From: Clonostachys chloroleuca
Taxonomy: Eukaryota > Ascomycota > Sordariomycetes > Hypocreales > Bionectriaceae
Assembly: GCA_037952775.1 (NCBI GenBank)
Contig: JBANAY010000003.1
Span: 11,160,001-11,224,000 of the forward strand
Direction of reading: 5' to 3'
Length of the DNA stretch: 64,000 nt
Below the pieces are notes generated by a model. That model did no database searches. It had not been told where the DNA came from and saw nothing but the letters and a program-made list of their open reading frames with translations. Position numbers and translations under genes: made by a program. Positions 47,296-58,610 of the stretch are shown in pieces. The number at the start of each line of letters is the position of its first letter. Within the stretch, counting starts at the first letter, position 1.

Positions 47296-50022
47296 TCATT
47301 CCCAAGCTTCATCCAAGATTTGACTGACCCTTTCGAGCTGTTTCTGCCCTCCTAAGATCTTCGCGTACTTTGAAACGCGTTCTTGGACCGGCATCACGAG
47401 GAACGAGGCCAAACCGCGCTTTCCAGACTCCTCGAACAACACGCCTGCGAGCACCTGAGAGGCCATAACATTCATCCCAGCTTGTCGGAGAAACATGCCC
47501 CAGGTGGTCTCTTGGCATGCTAGGAAACGCTTAATTTCGAGAACATATGGCGTGTAATGGGACATGAATGATGCAATCCACTTGGCGAGTGTGTCGATTG
47601 CGCCGGGAACGTAATGAGATATTACATTTGCGCCAAGACTCAGAGTAAAGTTAACGAATTCCGCATATGCAGCCACATCAGAGGGGTTTGGGTTGCCGAC
47701 GACTTCCCCAGACAGATTTTCTTCCGAGACTAAGACGAATAGTGTTTCATATCTCTCACTTGCGGATATGATTCGTGCCTGCAACTCCGGTCGTTTTGTT
47801 GATCCTGGGAGTTGTGTTTGTTTAGCCTTGACAAGGCTCGTGATAATTATGCCTGCACTGGATGTGAGAATTATATCACAATCAGATAGTTGAGGTGAGT
47901 TGGAGCTTTCTCGGCCGGTTTCGTCGGCATCCGACGAGTACCAGCTTTTGCAATTTGAGAAATCTCGATCGATCAAACAACTAGGAGGCCAATATTTCTC
48001 CAGCTGACGAAGAACACGATGGTCAATGTTAAGCGAAACCAGGAATACACCGTGTCGGTCAGGTTTAGTAAATTCTGGTACCTCGGCTGGAACTAGTTTA
48101 GGAGTACTTGTTAAAGACGACGTTGATTTCGAGCTGACAAAAGAGAAAGCTGGGTGGCGCCCATATTTATCTTTTGAACTCGTATTGGGATGTTCGCTGG
48201 GCTCGTCATCAGAGCGGGACACTTTTGATGAACTCTTCGCACCACTCAGTTCCATGAAGCTTGCAAGTAACTTGCTAGTGGCTGCTCCGTCTCTAGCTAG
48301 AGGAAGAAAGAGATCTAATTTCTTGCTCATGTTCGATCTTGGAAAATGCCCTAGAGATGAGAACCCGACAGGTTCAAGAAAATCGAGATCTGGTTCTTGG
48401 GATATTTGGCCTAATATACGTTCTGAGGAAGTGGCATGATCACTCGAATAATCAGATTTCTCGCTTTCGCTTATGCCCTCCAAATCTTTTTCATCACAAG
48501 TAAGTATGGCTAATTTCCATTCTTTGACTGTATGAGCGAGAATTTCCTTTCGAGGCGAGGATGGTATGGCCAGAAGTTCTTTACTTCTATCAGTGAGTGG
48601 GTTAAGCTCCTCTATTCCAGAGAAGTAGCCTGTTCTTGAATGGTTAAAGGGATCCCATTTCAAAATGGTAGATAGCTCAGAAATGCATTGCTCCTTGGGG
48701 ATGGAAAAGGCAAGCTTATTTTTGGCGTTCATCCTGCGAAATAGATCTTTCGGTTCAGAAATACCGGTGTATTCCTCGGGCGGTATATAGAGCTCTAGCC
48801 GAGGAACTGGGACCCGGGAAACAGACTCGTGAGGGTTGAAACACTCCTGGCCGACCAGTAGCATTGATCTGGAATGGCAAGCTTCAACTGTCGCGTTAAA
48901 AGCGTCGTCAAAGAACCCGCCACTTGGCTCATCAATTGGGTCCTCTTTGCTACAGTCCCTATTCAGCTCAAGGATATCGTTCTGAAGAGTATTCTCGTAT
49001 GTCCTGGTTGAAGAAGCGCTAGATACAAGTGGAACATCTAGTCTAGGGTCTTCTTTCGGATGGGTTGAAATTGCCAAAGTGATAGGAGATGTTTCTGAAC
49101 CAGGGAAATTCTCATAACTGATCGGAATTGGCGGGCCAGGGTCTGAAATTTGCTGCACCACCTTCTCGAAAGTCATATCCTTCTCCGGACTATCAGGCTC
49201 CGACGTTAAGTCAATTATACATGCTCCTTCGCTTGGCACAAAATAGGCGTTTCCGTCGTCATCATCATCATCCTCAGAAACTGGAGATAAAGGGGGGCTA
49301 ATCGGTAGCAACTCTTTTGACCTATATTTGGCACATGGAAAATCCAGTCTTACTGGCAGCTTCCTAGGTGGACAATTTTTGAGATTCGCTACGTCTGCCT
49401 CCAATTCCAGTGACATTTCTGAAAGCTCGATCTGCTCCTTGGCGAGTGCTCGTAGGAGAAGGGAGTGAACCCAACTGGATCTCTCTGGAAACGATAAACC
49501 CTCGTCGTGTCTTGTTTCGGTTGGGCATAACGGAAGCCATTGGTCGACCAATCGGCATGAGTTTGCAGTCTCAATCAAGGTCAAATATTCCTTGACGTCT
49601 TCCGCTGGGTCAGATCCAACATTAACAAGCTCCAGAAGAAGTCCACGATCTTTGAGGTGAGACCTGGCGGGTCGAAAAGGGAATGATGGGGGCGACGAGC
49701 AATCTGCACGAGCGTCGAAATCCTAGTGAGACTCGTGTATATTCTCGGGGCTAGAGATACCAAGATCAACCTGAGTATCTGGGAGGCGTGCGGCTGCCAA
49801 TCCATCTTGGCCAATTAATCCTTGCGCATCTCGAGCCTCGTGGGAGGGAGAAAGAGTGAAGACACATGACTCGAATCGGTAAGGAGCTTTGCGATGATCC
49901 CAAGTGCATTGTTCTTTCCGTGCATACGATGCAGCAGTGTCATTCTCTTCATCCTGGTCTTCTCCTCTGAGATCATTTTCCCCGAGTCTTCTTTTGACGG
50001 GTGTATTTCTGGGGGTGTCCAT
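47296..50022 (-). CDS. inactive XPF-like nuclease fold + helix-hairpin-helix protein (Zip2/SHOC1-like candidate)
   Basis: Exons 50022-49761 and 49703-47296 give 889 residues. The 57-base intron at 49704-49760 (GTATCT donor, GTGCAG acceptor) is my prediction. It removes an in-frame TAG and keeps the frame. Residues 1-635 are poorly structured and acidic, with a six-Asp run. Residues 639-803 show the alternating strand/helix pattern of an ERCC4/XPF nuclease domain (FLVSLNIDH; CDIILTSSAGIIITSL; YETLFVLVSEEN; then WIASFM). The catalytic ERK-type motif is missing. Residues 819-889 resemble a tandem helix-hairpin-helix (LRQAGMNVMASQVLAG; YAKILGGQKQLERVS). An inactive XPF plus HhH layout is that of Zip2/SHOC1, the meiotic crossover factor. 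I infer this from pattern only. The gene is divergent from DDB1. Confidence 0.7.
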
Positions 50023-50619
50023 GGTCGAACGGAGTTGAGCATACCTAAAAATTAGATGGATCGAGATTATGAACTCCGGAGCTGGGGTATATTAGATCTG
50101 AATGGGTCTCAAAGTCTCTCTACACCATGACTGTCTAGATAGTTTACCTTATGAGTTCTTCGCAAAAGGTGAGGGCAGTTGCTTGGTATCTGGGGGGTTC
50201 TTTCCCGCTTCAACCTGGTGTCGTCAACTGGCAGTTGCGAGAGAAGGTACAGCTAGCAGTGCCTACGTGCACGGGTATTTAACATGTGCGGTAAAACACG
50301 ACTTAGTATTTTGCAGAGTCTAGCATCGATAAATTAACCTATGATAAATTTGATATTTCACGTATATGATCTTTTGACATGGTGTTGGTCCCAATACATA
50401 GGTGGTCAGTCGGTGCAGGGTAAGCAAGGTAGTCTTGTCGCGGTGGCCCTGCAAGGCGCCACTAACTCCGATATTTGGTGACGCATTTGAGTCGCGCCTA
50501 TCTCCGCAAGAGGAACCCCGTCCGAGGTGTAGCTCTCCCCGCTATAAAGCTTGGGAAGCAACCAACTTTCTTCCACAGCTGGACGCATCGTGCCGTCCTT
50601 CTCGCCTGATGGTTTAATC
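50023..50619. promoter_or_regulatory. divergent promoter region of the XPF-like gene and ddb1
   Basis: About 600 bases separate the two start codons, so both promoters must lie here. The part at 50280-50400 is AT-rich. No specific site is clear enough to name. Confidence 0.5.
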
Positions 50620-53600
50620 ATGTCGTACATCGCGCCGGTACATCTGGCCACGAGCATTCGGCATGCACTGTGGATGAGATTCCTCTCTCTCCAGACCAGG
50701 AAGACCTCGTCCTCTCGTAAGTGGTCCCGATGCTTCCACCGCGTGCCTATCGCCTAGTAATGACACTGAGTCTCATCCCAATTCTGGCAGAAAAGCGAAT
50801 CGTATTGAGATATGGCAGCTAGACGAAGATGGCTTGACGAAAAAGCACTCCGTTGTCATTTACGGCACGATTGTTATGCTTCAGAGACTCCAGCCGAAGG
50901 ACTCCGAGACCGACTTGCTTTTCGTAGGCACCGACAGACAACATTATTTCACTCTGGCATGGAATTCGGAAACGAAGGAGGTCGAAACTGTCACCGAAAA
51001 GTATATCCACGATGAAGCCGAACCATTCATGCGCCATTCGCAAAGCCAGAACAAGTGCTTGGTTGACCCGACCGGCAAGTTTGTGGTTATGCATCTCTGG
51101 GAGGGCGTCCTGACCGTTTTTAAGCTGCGCACAAGAGGGCGGGAGACAACTCGATTGGATGCGATAGCTCAAGTAAGGCATACCGAACTCTGGATGAAGG
51201 CCAGTGCCTTCATACACAGCCGAACCGGCCATCCAAGGATCGTTTTTCTATACAAGAGCCAGCAAGAGCACGAGGAGGCGCGCATCGCAGTATATCGCTT
51301 GACCAAGGATGACAGGGGTGGAGAAGTCTCTAAGTTCGACCCCCAGAAAGACAGGGAGCTCGACGAGAAAATCAAGGATCCGTATGCATCGATGATTATT
51401 CCTGTTCCTGTCCCCGAGGAGAAACGATATCATGTTCGCAAATCGGAAGGGACGAAAGCCCATCTTGGAGGCTTCCTTGTTATTGGCGAGACGCTATTGA
51501 CTTATTTCGACAGCTTGACTTATACCAGTCTTTCCTCAGGCTTGAAGGAACCAAGGATCTATATCTCATGGGCACAATACGACGCAACGCACTATTTCTT
51601 GGCGGATGATTATGGGCGCATGGATCTTCTCACGGTTGAGACGGCAAGCGAACCTACTGGCGAAGTTGTGACCGGGCTGAATGTATGCCCGTTGAAATTC
51701 ACAGACGCGGATTTTCCGACGACGGCCAGAGCATCGAGACTGGTCTATCTTGGTCAAGATATCTTATTCCTAGCATCCCATCATGGAGACCCTCAGCTTT
51801 TACTCGTGAACACACACTCCAAAGAAATGAGACTGCTTAAGAGTTTTTCCAATAACGCACCAATACTGGATTTTGCGGTTATGGATATTGGTAATAGAGA
51901 CGGAGACCAGCAGGCTGGAAATGCTTTCTCTTCCGGGCAGGCTAGAATTGTGGCAGGCTGTGGAGCTTATCACGACGGCACGCTGAGGAGTATTCGAAGC
52001 GGTGTTGGCCTGGAGGACTGGGGTATCCTTTTTGACCAAACGGATACCCGAGCTCTGTTCACGCTGAAGTCATATGGAGCAAAGTCCGTTGACACACTCG
52101 TGGTATCACTGATAGATCTGACACGGGTATTCAAATTTGATACGGACGGAGGTGTGGAGGAGGTATTCAGCCACGAAGGAATAATAATGGAATCAGAGAC
52201 TCTACTGCTAAGAAACTTGCCGACGGGGCAAGTTTTGCAAGTAACAACACGATCTGTTGCCTTGATAGATCCTGAGAGCGGCGTTGCAGCTTCAAGTTGG
52301 ACAAGCCCTGAGGGTAAAGTGGTGACTGCTGCGTCAGCGAATGACAAGTGGTTATTGCTAGCCATCGACGGTTCTGTTCTCGTTCGTTTCAACCTCGAGA
52401 ATGACCTGGAGGAGCTTTCTCAGTCTCGAGATACAGGATCGAATAGTCTTGAGAACCAAATATCGTGTATACACGCCGCTCATAGCCCTCAGAACCTGGG
52501 TGTTGTTGGCTGGTGGGCTTCTGGTACAATTTCTATCGTTGACCTTGCCACTCTTCAGCCGATTCATGGAGAGTCTCTGCGTCAATCCGATGATAGCGCC
52601 TCGGTTCCTAGAGACATAGCGCTTGTTCAGCTCCATCCCGTGGAGACTTCCGGCCCTACTCTGTTTATCGCTACTGAAGACGGCAATGTGATCACATTCA
52701 ACGTCTCTATCAGCAACTTTGAAATATCTGGACGAAAGACAGTGACACTCGGAAACGGCCCATCGCGATTTCATCTCCTGCCCCACGGCGATGGAGAGTG
52801 TAGCATTTTTGTTACAACGGAATTTGCTAGTTTGATCTACAGCTCTGAGGGCAGAATCATTTATTCAGCAACGACTGCCGATGACGCGACATTCGTCGCA
52901 CCCTTTGACTCAGAGGCGTTCCCAGGGTCGATCATTATTTCAACAAATGACCATGTGAAGCTTAGTTTTGTTGACAGAGAGCGTCTGACCCATGTTAAGC
53001 CCTTACGTGTTAGAGAAACTGTCCGACGAATAGCGTATGCTCCTGATTCGAAGGCGTTTGCCATTGCATGCATCAAGAAAGAGTTGATTCAAAGCGAAGA
53101 GATAATCACCAACACGATCAAGCTGGTTGATGAGATTATTTTCCAAGAGCAAGGCACACCATTCTTACTCGATGGTTCGACAGGAACCGAGCTCGTTGAA
53201 TGCATGGTTCGTGCGTCACTCCATGATTCCAACGGAAACCCTGCGGAGAGATTAATAGTAGGGACGAGCTTCGTTGAAAATTCGCCGTCTTTGACGGCAG
53301 GAAGTGATATCCAGGGCCGTATTCTGATTCTTGGAGTCGATCAAAACCGGCAGCTTTACCAGATCAAAGAAATAAAGCTTCGCGGGAATTGCCGTTGCCT
53401 GGGTGTCATGGGGGATCATATCGTGGCAGGACTGACCAAGACCGTGGTGGTTTTTAGTTACTCCGAGGACACCACTGCGACGGCCCAAGTTGAGAAATTG
53501 GCCTCGTATCGGCCCGCGAGTGTCCCCGTATCCTTTGACATTACGGGCAATATTATTGGTATAGTAGACCTGAGCCAATCCATGGCCTTGGTTGAGTTTG

Positions 53601-54252
53601 TTCCACGCCAGGGCGTAACGGCCGCGAGGCTCGACGAGCGGGCAAGACACTACCACCCGTCGTGGTCAACGGCTATTTGCGCGTTAGATGACGAGAAATG
53701 GTTGGAGGCAGATTCAAAAGGAAATCTTGTGGTCTTGAGACAAAACAAAGAGGCACCATTAGAGCAAGATCGGCAAAGGATGGATATTATCAGTGAGTTG
53801 AACATCGGAGAGCAAATCAACCGGATCAGGAGGCTTCATGTTGCACCAGACGAGAATGCTGCCGTGTGGCCAAAAGCATTCCTAGCTTCAGTGAGTAGTA
53901 ACCTTGGAAGACCGCTATGCACCTCATGCCCCGCTAACATCGTTATGTTTAGTCTGAAGGTTCCGTCTATATGTATGGTGAGGTTGCTCCAAGGTATCAG
54001 GACCTGTTGATCAACTTCCAAAGCAGCCTTGCCCGCCATGCGAAGCCCGTGGGTGACATTAATTTTGACCTATGGCGCGCGTACCGTTCTGAGGCGAGAG
54101 AAAATAATGGGCCCTTCCGGTTTCTCGACGGGGAAATGTTGGAAAGATTTTTGGATATGAACGAAAGCATGCAGGAAGAGGTATGCGAGGGTCTGGGACC
54201 CAGTGTTGAGGATATGCGTAACATTGTCGAGGAGTTGCGAAGACTGCATTGA
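50620..54252 (+). CDS. ddb1: DNA damage-binding protein 1 (DDB1)
   Basis: DDB1 is the triple-propeller adaptor of CUL4 ubiquitin ligases. In Neurospora the orthologue (DIM-8) also belongs to the complex that directs H3K9 methylation. Exons are 50620-50716, 50791-53890 and 53953-54252. The protein begins MSYIAPVH with SIRHA, continues after intron 1 with KANRIEIWQL and LLFVGTDRQHYF, and ends in the family C-terminal helices (RFLDGEMLERFLDMNE, then VEDMRNIVEELRRLH). Exon 1 loses frame at the CT-rich run 50682-50692. One extra base there, or two fewer, is needed to join the start to DQEDLVLSKANR. With one extra base the protein has 1,165 residues, close to known fungal DDB1. The rest of the frame is intact. 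Confidence 0.92.
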
Positions 54253-54931
54253 TCAATAGACAAAGAAGGGCAAGGCGCATCTCGTACGATAGATCTATCT
54301 GGGCGGTATAAATGAGTTGCACGAATTGTAGATGATTCAATGATTCGGACTTTGTAATAACACTGCTGTTAGTTATTGGTCCCTGTCCAGAAAAGCCGGT
54401 GACATAAAAACCATAATACAACGAGGCATCAGCTCCTATATCATGTTGTCCCACGTTTTTTGTCACCCTTGTGGGTGACGTTAGTGTGCCTGGTGAACGG
54501 AACAAGGCGGACACAGGGCCCAGTTGGAGCAATTGACTGCTGGCCTGCTTCTGACATTCTCCAGGAGACTACTATAAGCCAATTGAGAATTTTAAGCATA
54601 CCAGGGAATCTCGAGTCTAATAAACAATATCCTTCTCACTGACGTCCGCTGAGCCGCAGGCAGTTTTGGTGCTGTTTCGAGGCCCAGGCCTGAGGTAGGT
54701 GTCAGCCTATCAGCCCACCCGTGACAAACGGAACAGATCGGGACCCATCCGAAGTAGTCCAGCCAATCGGCGCAGCCCAATTAGGAGCTCTCGCACCCGT
54801 TGCAGCCTCAGGCACCGCACCCAGTCCAAAACTTTCGGCAAAGCATCATCACACCCAAAAACGAAAAGACCTCAAACCTCCCTTCGCCCTCCAGCCCCAA
54901 CCACACCGTCACACGACCCTCCCCACCGACG
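54253..54931. other. intergenic region and promoter of the Rieske gene
   Basis: This holds the ddb1 3' end and the Rieske promoter. The sequence is C-rich from 54800 onward. Two CCAAT boxes are annotated separately. I see no gene. Confidence 0.55.
54763..54781 (+). promoter_or_regulatory. paired CCAAT boxes (possible HAP-complex sites)
   Basis: CCAAT occurs at 54763-54767 (in GCCAATCGG, close to the fungal CCAATCR preference) and again at 54777-54781, about 165 and 151 bases before the Rieske start codon. The CCAAT-binding HAP complex controls respiratory genes in fungi, so the position and target fit. Binding is inference. Confidence 0.4.
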
Positions 54932-55943
54932 ATGGCGCCTCTGACGAACGCAACCCGCGTCTGCCTGCGGGCCAGCAAGGCCACGGCCGTCCGCGCCGCC
55001 GCACTCAGCACGACCGCAGCGACCCGAGGCGACTCGGCGGCCGCCTACACGCAGTACAGCAGCCCCTTCAAGCAGGGCGGCAAGATCCCCGACTTTGGCA
55101 AATACGTCTCCAAGAACGCCGGTGACTCCAACAAGCTCGTCTCCTACTTCATGGTCGGCGCCATGGGCGCCATCACCGCCGCCGGCGCCAAGAGTACCGT
55201 CCAGGGTATGTTATACCACCACCAAAATGTTGGCCCGCGGGGCTGAGCGAAGCCATTGAGCGGCGGGTGTGCCGCTAGACGGCGCGGAATCGAGGGATTG
55301 GGCCGTTGCTGACGATCCGTGATTGCAGAATTCCTGGTCAACATGTCCGCCTCCGCCGATGTCCTGGCCATGGCCAAGGTCGAGGTCGACATGAACAACA
55401 TCCCCGAGGGCAAGAACGTGAGTTTTCTCGCCGGGAGGCGTCGATGGGCCGTTTGGGGGCGGCCCAATTGGATAGAAGTAGGGGCTGACGGAGTGATAAT
55501 AGGTCATCATCAAGTGGCGAGGAAAGCCCATCTTCATCCGCCACCGCACCCAGGAGGAGATCAACGAGGCCAACAAGGTCAACGTCGCCTCGCTCCGAGA
55601 CCCCGAAACCGACGACCAGCGTGTCAAGAACCCCGAGTGGCTGGTCATGCTGGGTAGGAGCTTCCCCGTGTCCATAATTGTTGGCGAGTCGTGCTACGCG
55701 AGCTCGTCCCGTTTGGTCGATGAATCATTGATGAGCTGACGAGTATTTGTTTCTTTTCTAGGTGTCTGCACCCATCTTGGTTGTGTCCCCATTGGCGAGG
55801 CCGGCGACTACGGCGGCTGGTTCTGCCCCTGCCACGGTTCTCACTACGACATCTCCGGCCGTATAAGAAAGGGACCCGCCCCTCTGAACCTCGAAGTCCC
55901 TCCCTACGATTTCCCCGAGGAGGGCAAGCTGGTTATCGGTTAA
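54932..55943 (+). CDS. RIP1: Rieske iron-sulfur subunit of cytochrome bc1 (complex III)
   Basis: This subunit passes electrons from ubiquinol to cytochrome c1 in the mitochondrial inner membrane. Four exons, 54932-55205, 55329-55417, 55503-55653 and 55762-55943, give 231 residues. An Arg/Ala-rich, acid-poor presequence covers about the first 25-30 residues. One transmembrane helix lies near 68-88 ([16 protein letters not shown]). The two cluster-binding boxes are CTHLGC at 174-179 and CPCHGS at 193-198, supplying the Cys/His pairs and the disulfide Cys. All introns are GT-AG. The 3' end faces CCT1, 400 bases away. The protein is complete and nothing is unusual. Confidence 0.96.
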
Positions 55944-56343
55944 AGGGAGCCGCATAGGCTGCGGGTGTACGAATAACTTTGAATGGGGGCTAGCGGATAA
56001 ACACATATTGTAGACCGGACTGGGGAGGAGGAGAGAGATTGGGTCGGTGATAGTAAAATAAGCCAACATTCGTGTGGGCACAACTCTTGTTTCTTAGACG
56101 TGGGCTTGTGGCCTATTCATTGTATAAATCATACAACGTCCTAAATAATTTGGTTACAAAAGGCTTATTTTGGTGAATGTGAACCCCACAAGTTTCAATT
56201 AATGTCTATCTCATCTTTGAGACAACAAGTTCTATCTACAGTCGAGCAAGATACATGATTGACGAATAAGTAATTGATTTGTAGATTCATTCAGAACTCC
56301 AAAGTCTACATTGAAGGCCTTCTCTATTTTATCATAACCACTT
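55944..56343. other. convergent intergenic region
   Basis: The 3' regions of the Rieske gene (+) and CCT1 (-) lie here. The sequence is AT-rich with no coding content. Confidence 0.6.
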
Positions 56344-58164
56344 TTAATGTCCATGACCATCGTCCTCTTGTTGCTCAGGATCCAGCTTGATGAGGGTATC
56401 AATACGCATGATGCTGATGCAGGCCTCGACGGCACTCTTGAGCTGTCGTACCTTGCTCATGCTGGGCTCCAAAACACCAATCTTGAGCTCATCAACCACC
56501 TTGCCGCGCATCAGGTCAAGGCCGTAGTTCTTGTAGCCCTTCTTGTGAGCAATGGTCTTCTCGTTCTCATTGGCATCACCCTCCTGGATGCGCTGAGAGA
56601 GAGCATGTCTCGAGCGAAGCTGAGCAACAAGCTCTGCGGAGTCCTTGGCGGCATTCACAGCTAGAGTCTTGGGGATAATGAGAAGAGACTGGGCGAATTC
56701 GCCAATGGCCAACTGCTCGCGAGAGCCAACAGTTCCAGCGAATTCCTCCAGGTAGATGTGCAGGGCAGTCTCAACAGCTCCTCCGCCAGGCACGATGCTG
56801 CCGCTCTCGAGCGTTCTCTTCACAGCGAATAAACTGTCGTGCATCGAGCGCTCCATCTCATCCAGAGTGTAGTCGTTAGGCCCTCGCAGGATGATGGAAG
56901 CAGAAGAGTGTTGCTTGGTTCCCTTGACAAGAATGCACTCGTCATCTGAGATACGCTCCTGCACAACCTCTTCGGCATATCCCAAGTATGAGGGGTCGAA
57001 CTTCTCGTCACCATTTAGGTCGGAGAATGTGCTCAGCATGGTGGCACCGGTAGCCTTGGCGATTCTCCTCAGGTCCTCCTTCTTGCATCGTCGGACACCC
57101 ATGGCACCTCGCTCGACAAACGTCTTCAGAATTAGGTCGTCAATACCCTTTGTGGTGAGGACGACATTGGCACCGGCCTTGAACATGAGCTCAACTCGCT
57201 CGAGAATCATACCGGCCTCACGAGCGCGGATCTGCTCCAGCTGCTGAGGATCGTCGACAACCACTTGAACACCCAGCTTCATCTTCTCCTTTTGTAGGTT
57301 CATATCCAAGATGGCGATCTTGGCATCCTTGATGTGTGTAGGCATAGCCTGGGAGGCTACGGTGCAGTTGAGAGCATAGCCCTTGACAAGTACGGATTCG
57401 CGGACGCCCTTTCCGTGAGCCTTGAGAATGTTGACAGCCTTGACGGGGTATTTGGACTCGTTCTTGTTGTTTGTGGACTGGACAGCCTTGATGGCATCGA
57501 CGGCCATCTCGGCGAAGAAATCATCGTCGGCACCGATAATCTTGCTGGACATGGAGGTCTTGGCAATCTGCAGGAGCGATTCACGACCGAGGTTCTCGAC
57601 CTTGATGCTGACGTTCTCGTTCAAGTACCTGACAGCTTCACGGAGCGCAAGTCGGTAGCCGGTGATGATAGTGGTGGGGTGAATGCGGTTCTTCATGAGC
57701 TCGTTCCCTCGACGTAGGAGTTCGGCAGCGATAAGCACGACGGAGGTGGTGCCGTCACCGACTTCTCTGTCCTGTTGCTGGGCCAGGTCGACTAAAATCT
57801 TTCCTGCAGGGTCCTCGACATCGAGAAGGCTAAGAATAGTAGCGCCATCGTTGGTTACTGTGACGTCCTGCGGTGTGTGAGTTGCTGGCCACCCTACTCC
57901 CTATTGCGGAACCACTTACTCCGATCTCGTCCACCATCATCTTGTCCAGGCCGCTGGGGCCGAACGAGCTCTTGACGACATTTGCGATCGCTTGCGTGGC
58001 AAGAACTGCAGAGGTGTTAGCCAGGCGTGCTCCCAAAAGACCAGTCTCCTGGCCATCTCGTCCGTGGGTGGCGTACCGTTCTGATCACGAATATCTGCGC
58101 CGGAGATCTTCTGGCCGCCGAGGAACAAGGTGCCGTTGCGGGGCTGCTCGAACATGGACGCCAT
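56344..58164 (-). CDS. CCT1: chaperonin CCT/TRiC subunit alpha (CCT1/TCP-1)
   Basis: CCT1 is one of eight subunits of the cytosolic chaperonin that folds actin and tubulin. Exons 58164-58077, 58005-57920 and 57867-56344 give 565 residues. The start MASMFEQPRNGTLFLGG and the segment SGADIRDQN identify the alpha subunit. ATP-site motifs are NDGATIL (64-70) and GDGTT (95-99). SIVPGGGAVE lies in the C-terminal equatorial part, and the tail ends DDGHGH. All introns are GT-AG with good branch sites. The protein appears intact. A decayed transposon begins 324 bases upstream of the start codon. Confidence 0.96.
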
Positions 58165-58485
58165 GGTTGGAAATATCCCCCAATCGGCTGTGTCAGGCTG
58201 AGCGACTCTTGGGTTCGGTCGGGTAGGTGTGCGTGGGAGGATGCCAAGTTGTGCAGGTCTGCGATGGGCGTCTGGATCCCACAAGCTACCATCAGATGCT
58301 AGCAGCTTCCCTCATGGAGAATTGCCCCTCGATTTTTTTGCCGGGTGCTTTGATTGTTCCTGCCCCGGAGCCAAGGCGGTCGCAGCCAGAGGGCACCGCT
58401 TCCTATCTGGGTTTAGCCACACAGTGGAACCAGGCAAGTGGGTGACATTGAAATTGGGACACTCACACGCATTCAGCTGCTTACT
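58165..58485. promoter_or_regulatory. remaining CCT1 upstream region next to the transposon
   Basis: These 321 bases are what is left between the CCT1 start and the transposon target site. A CCAATCGG box lies at 58180-58187, very close to the start codon. No heat-shock element is obvious. Confidence 0.4.
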
Positions 58486-58487
58486 TA

Positions 58488-58533
58488 AGTCGCAACCCTA
58501 GTCAACCGCCCACCCCCTCAACCGCCCACCTTT
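58488..58533 (+). repeat. left terminal inverted repeat
   Basis: These 46 bases pair with 60287-60332, with one mismatch at position 7 (A here, G in the reverse complement of the right copy). Within the repeat the 12-base string CAACCGCCCACC occurs twice, at 58503 and 58519. Confidence 0.93.
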
Positions 58534-58610
58534 AATGATTGAATCGCGAATTATAACTTCGCATTTATCAACGCAAAAAAATCCGTAAATTAAAAATAAA
58601 GCTATTCAAG

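Noticed and set aside
49723..49725. In-frame TAG taken as a pseudogene mark in the XPF-like gene
   Set aside because: Coding sequence continues in the same frame on both sides, and a plausible 57-base intron removes the stop.
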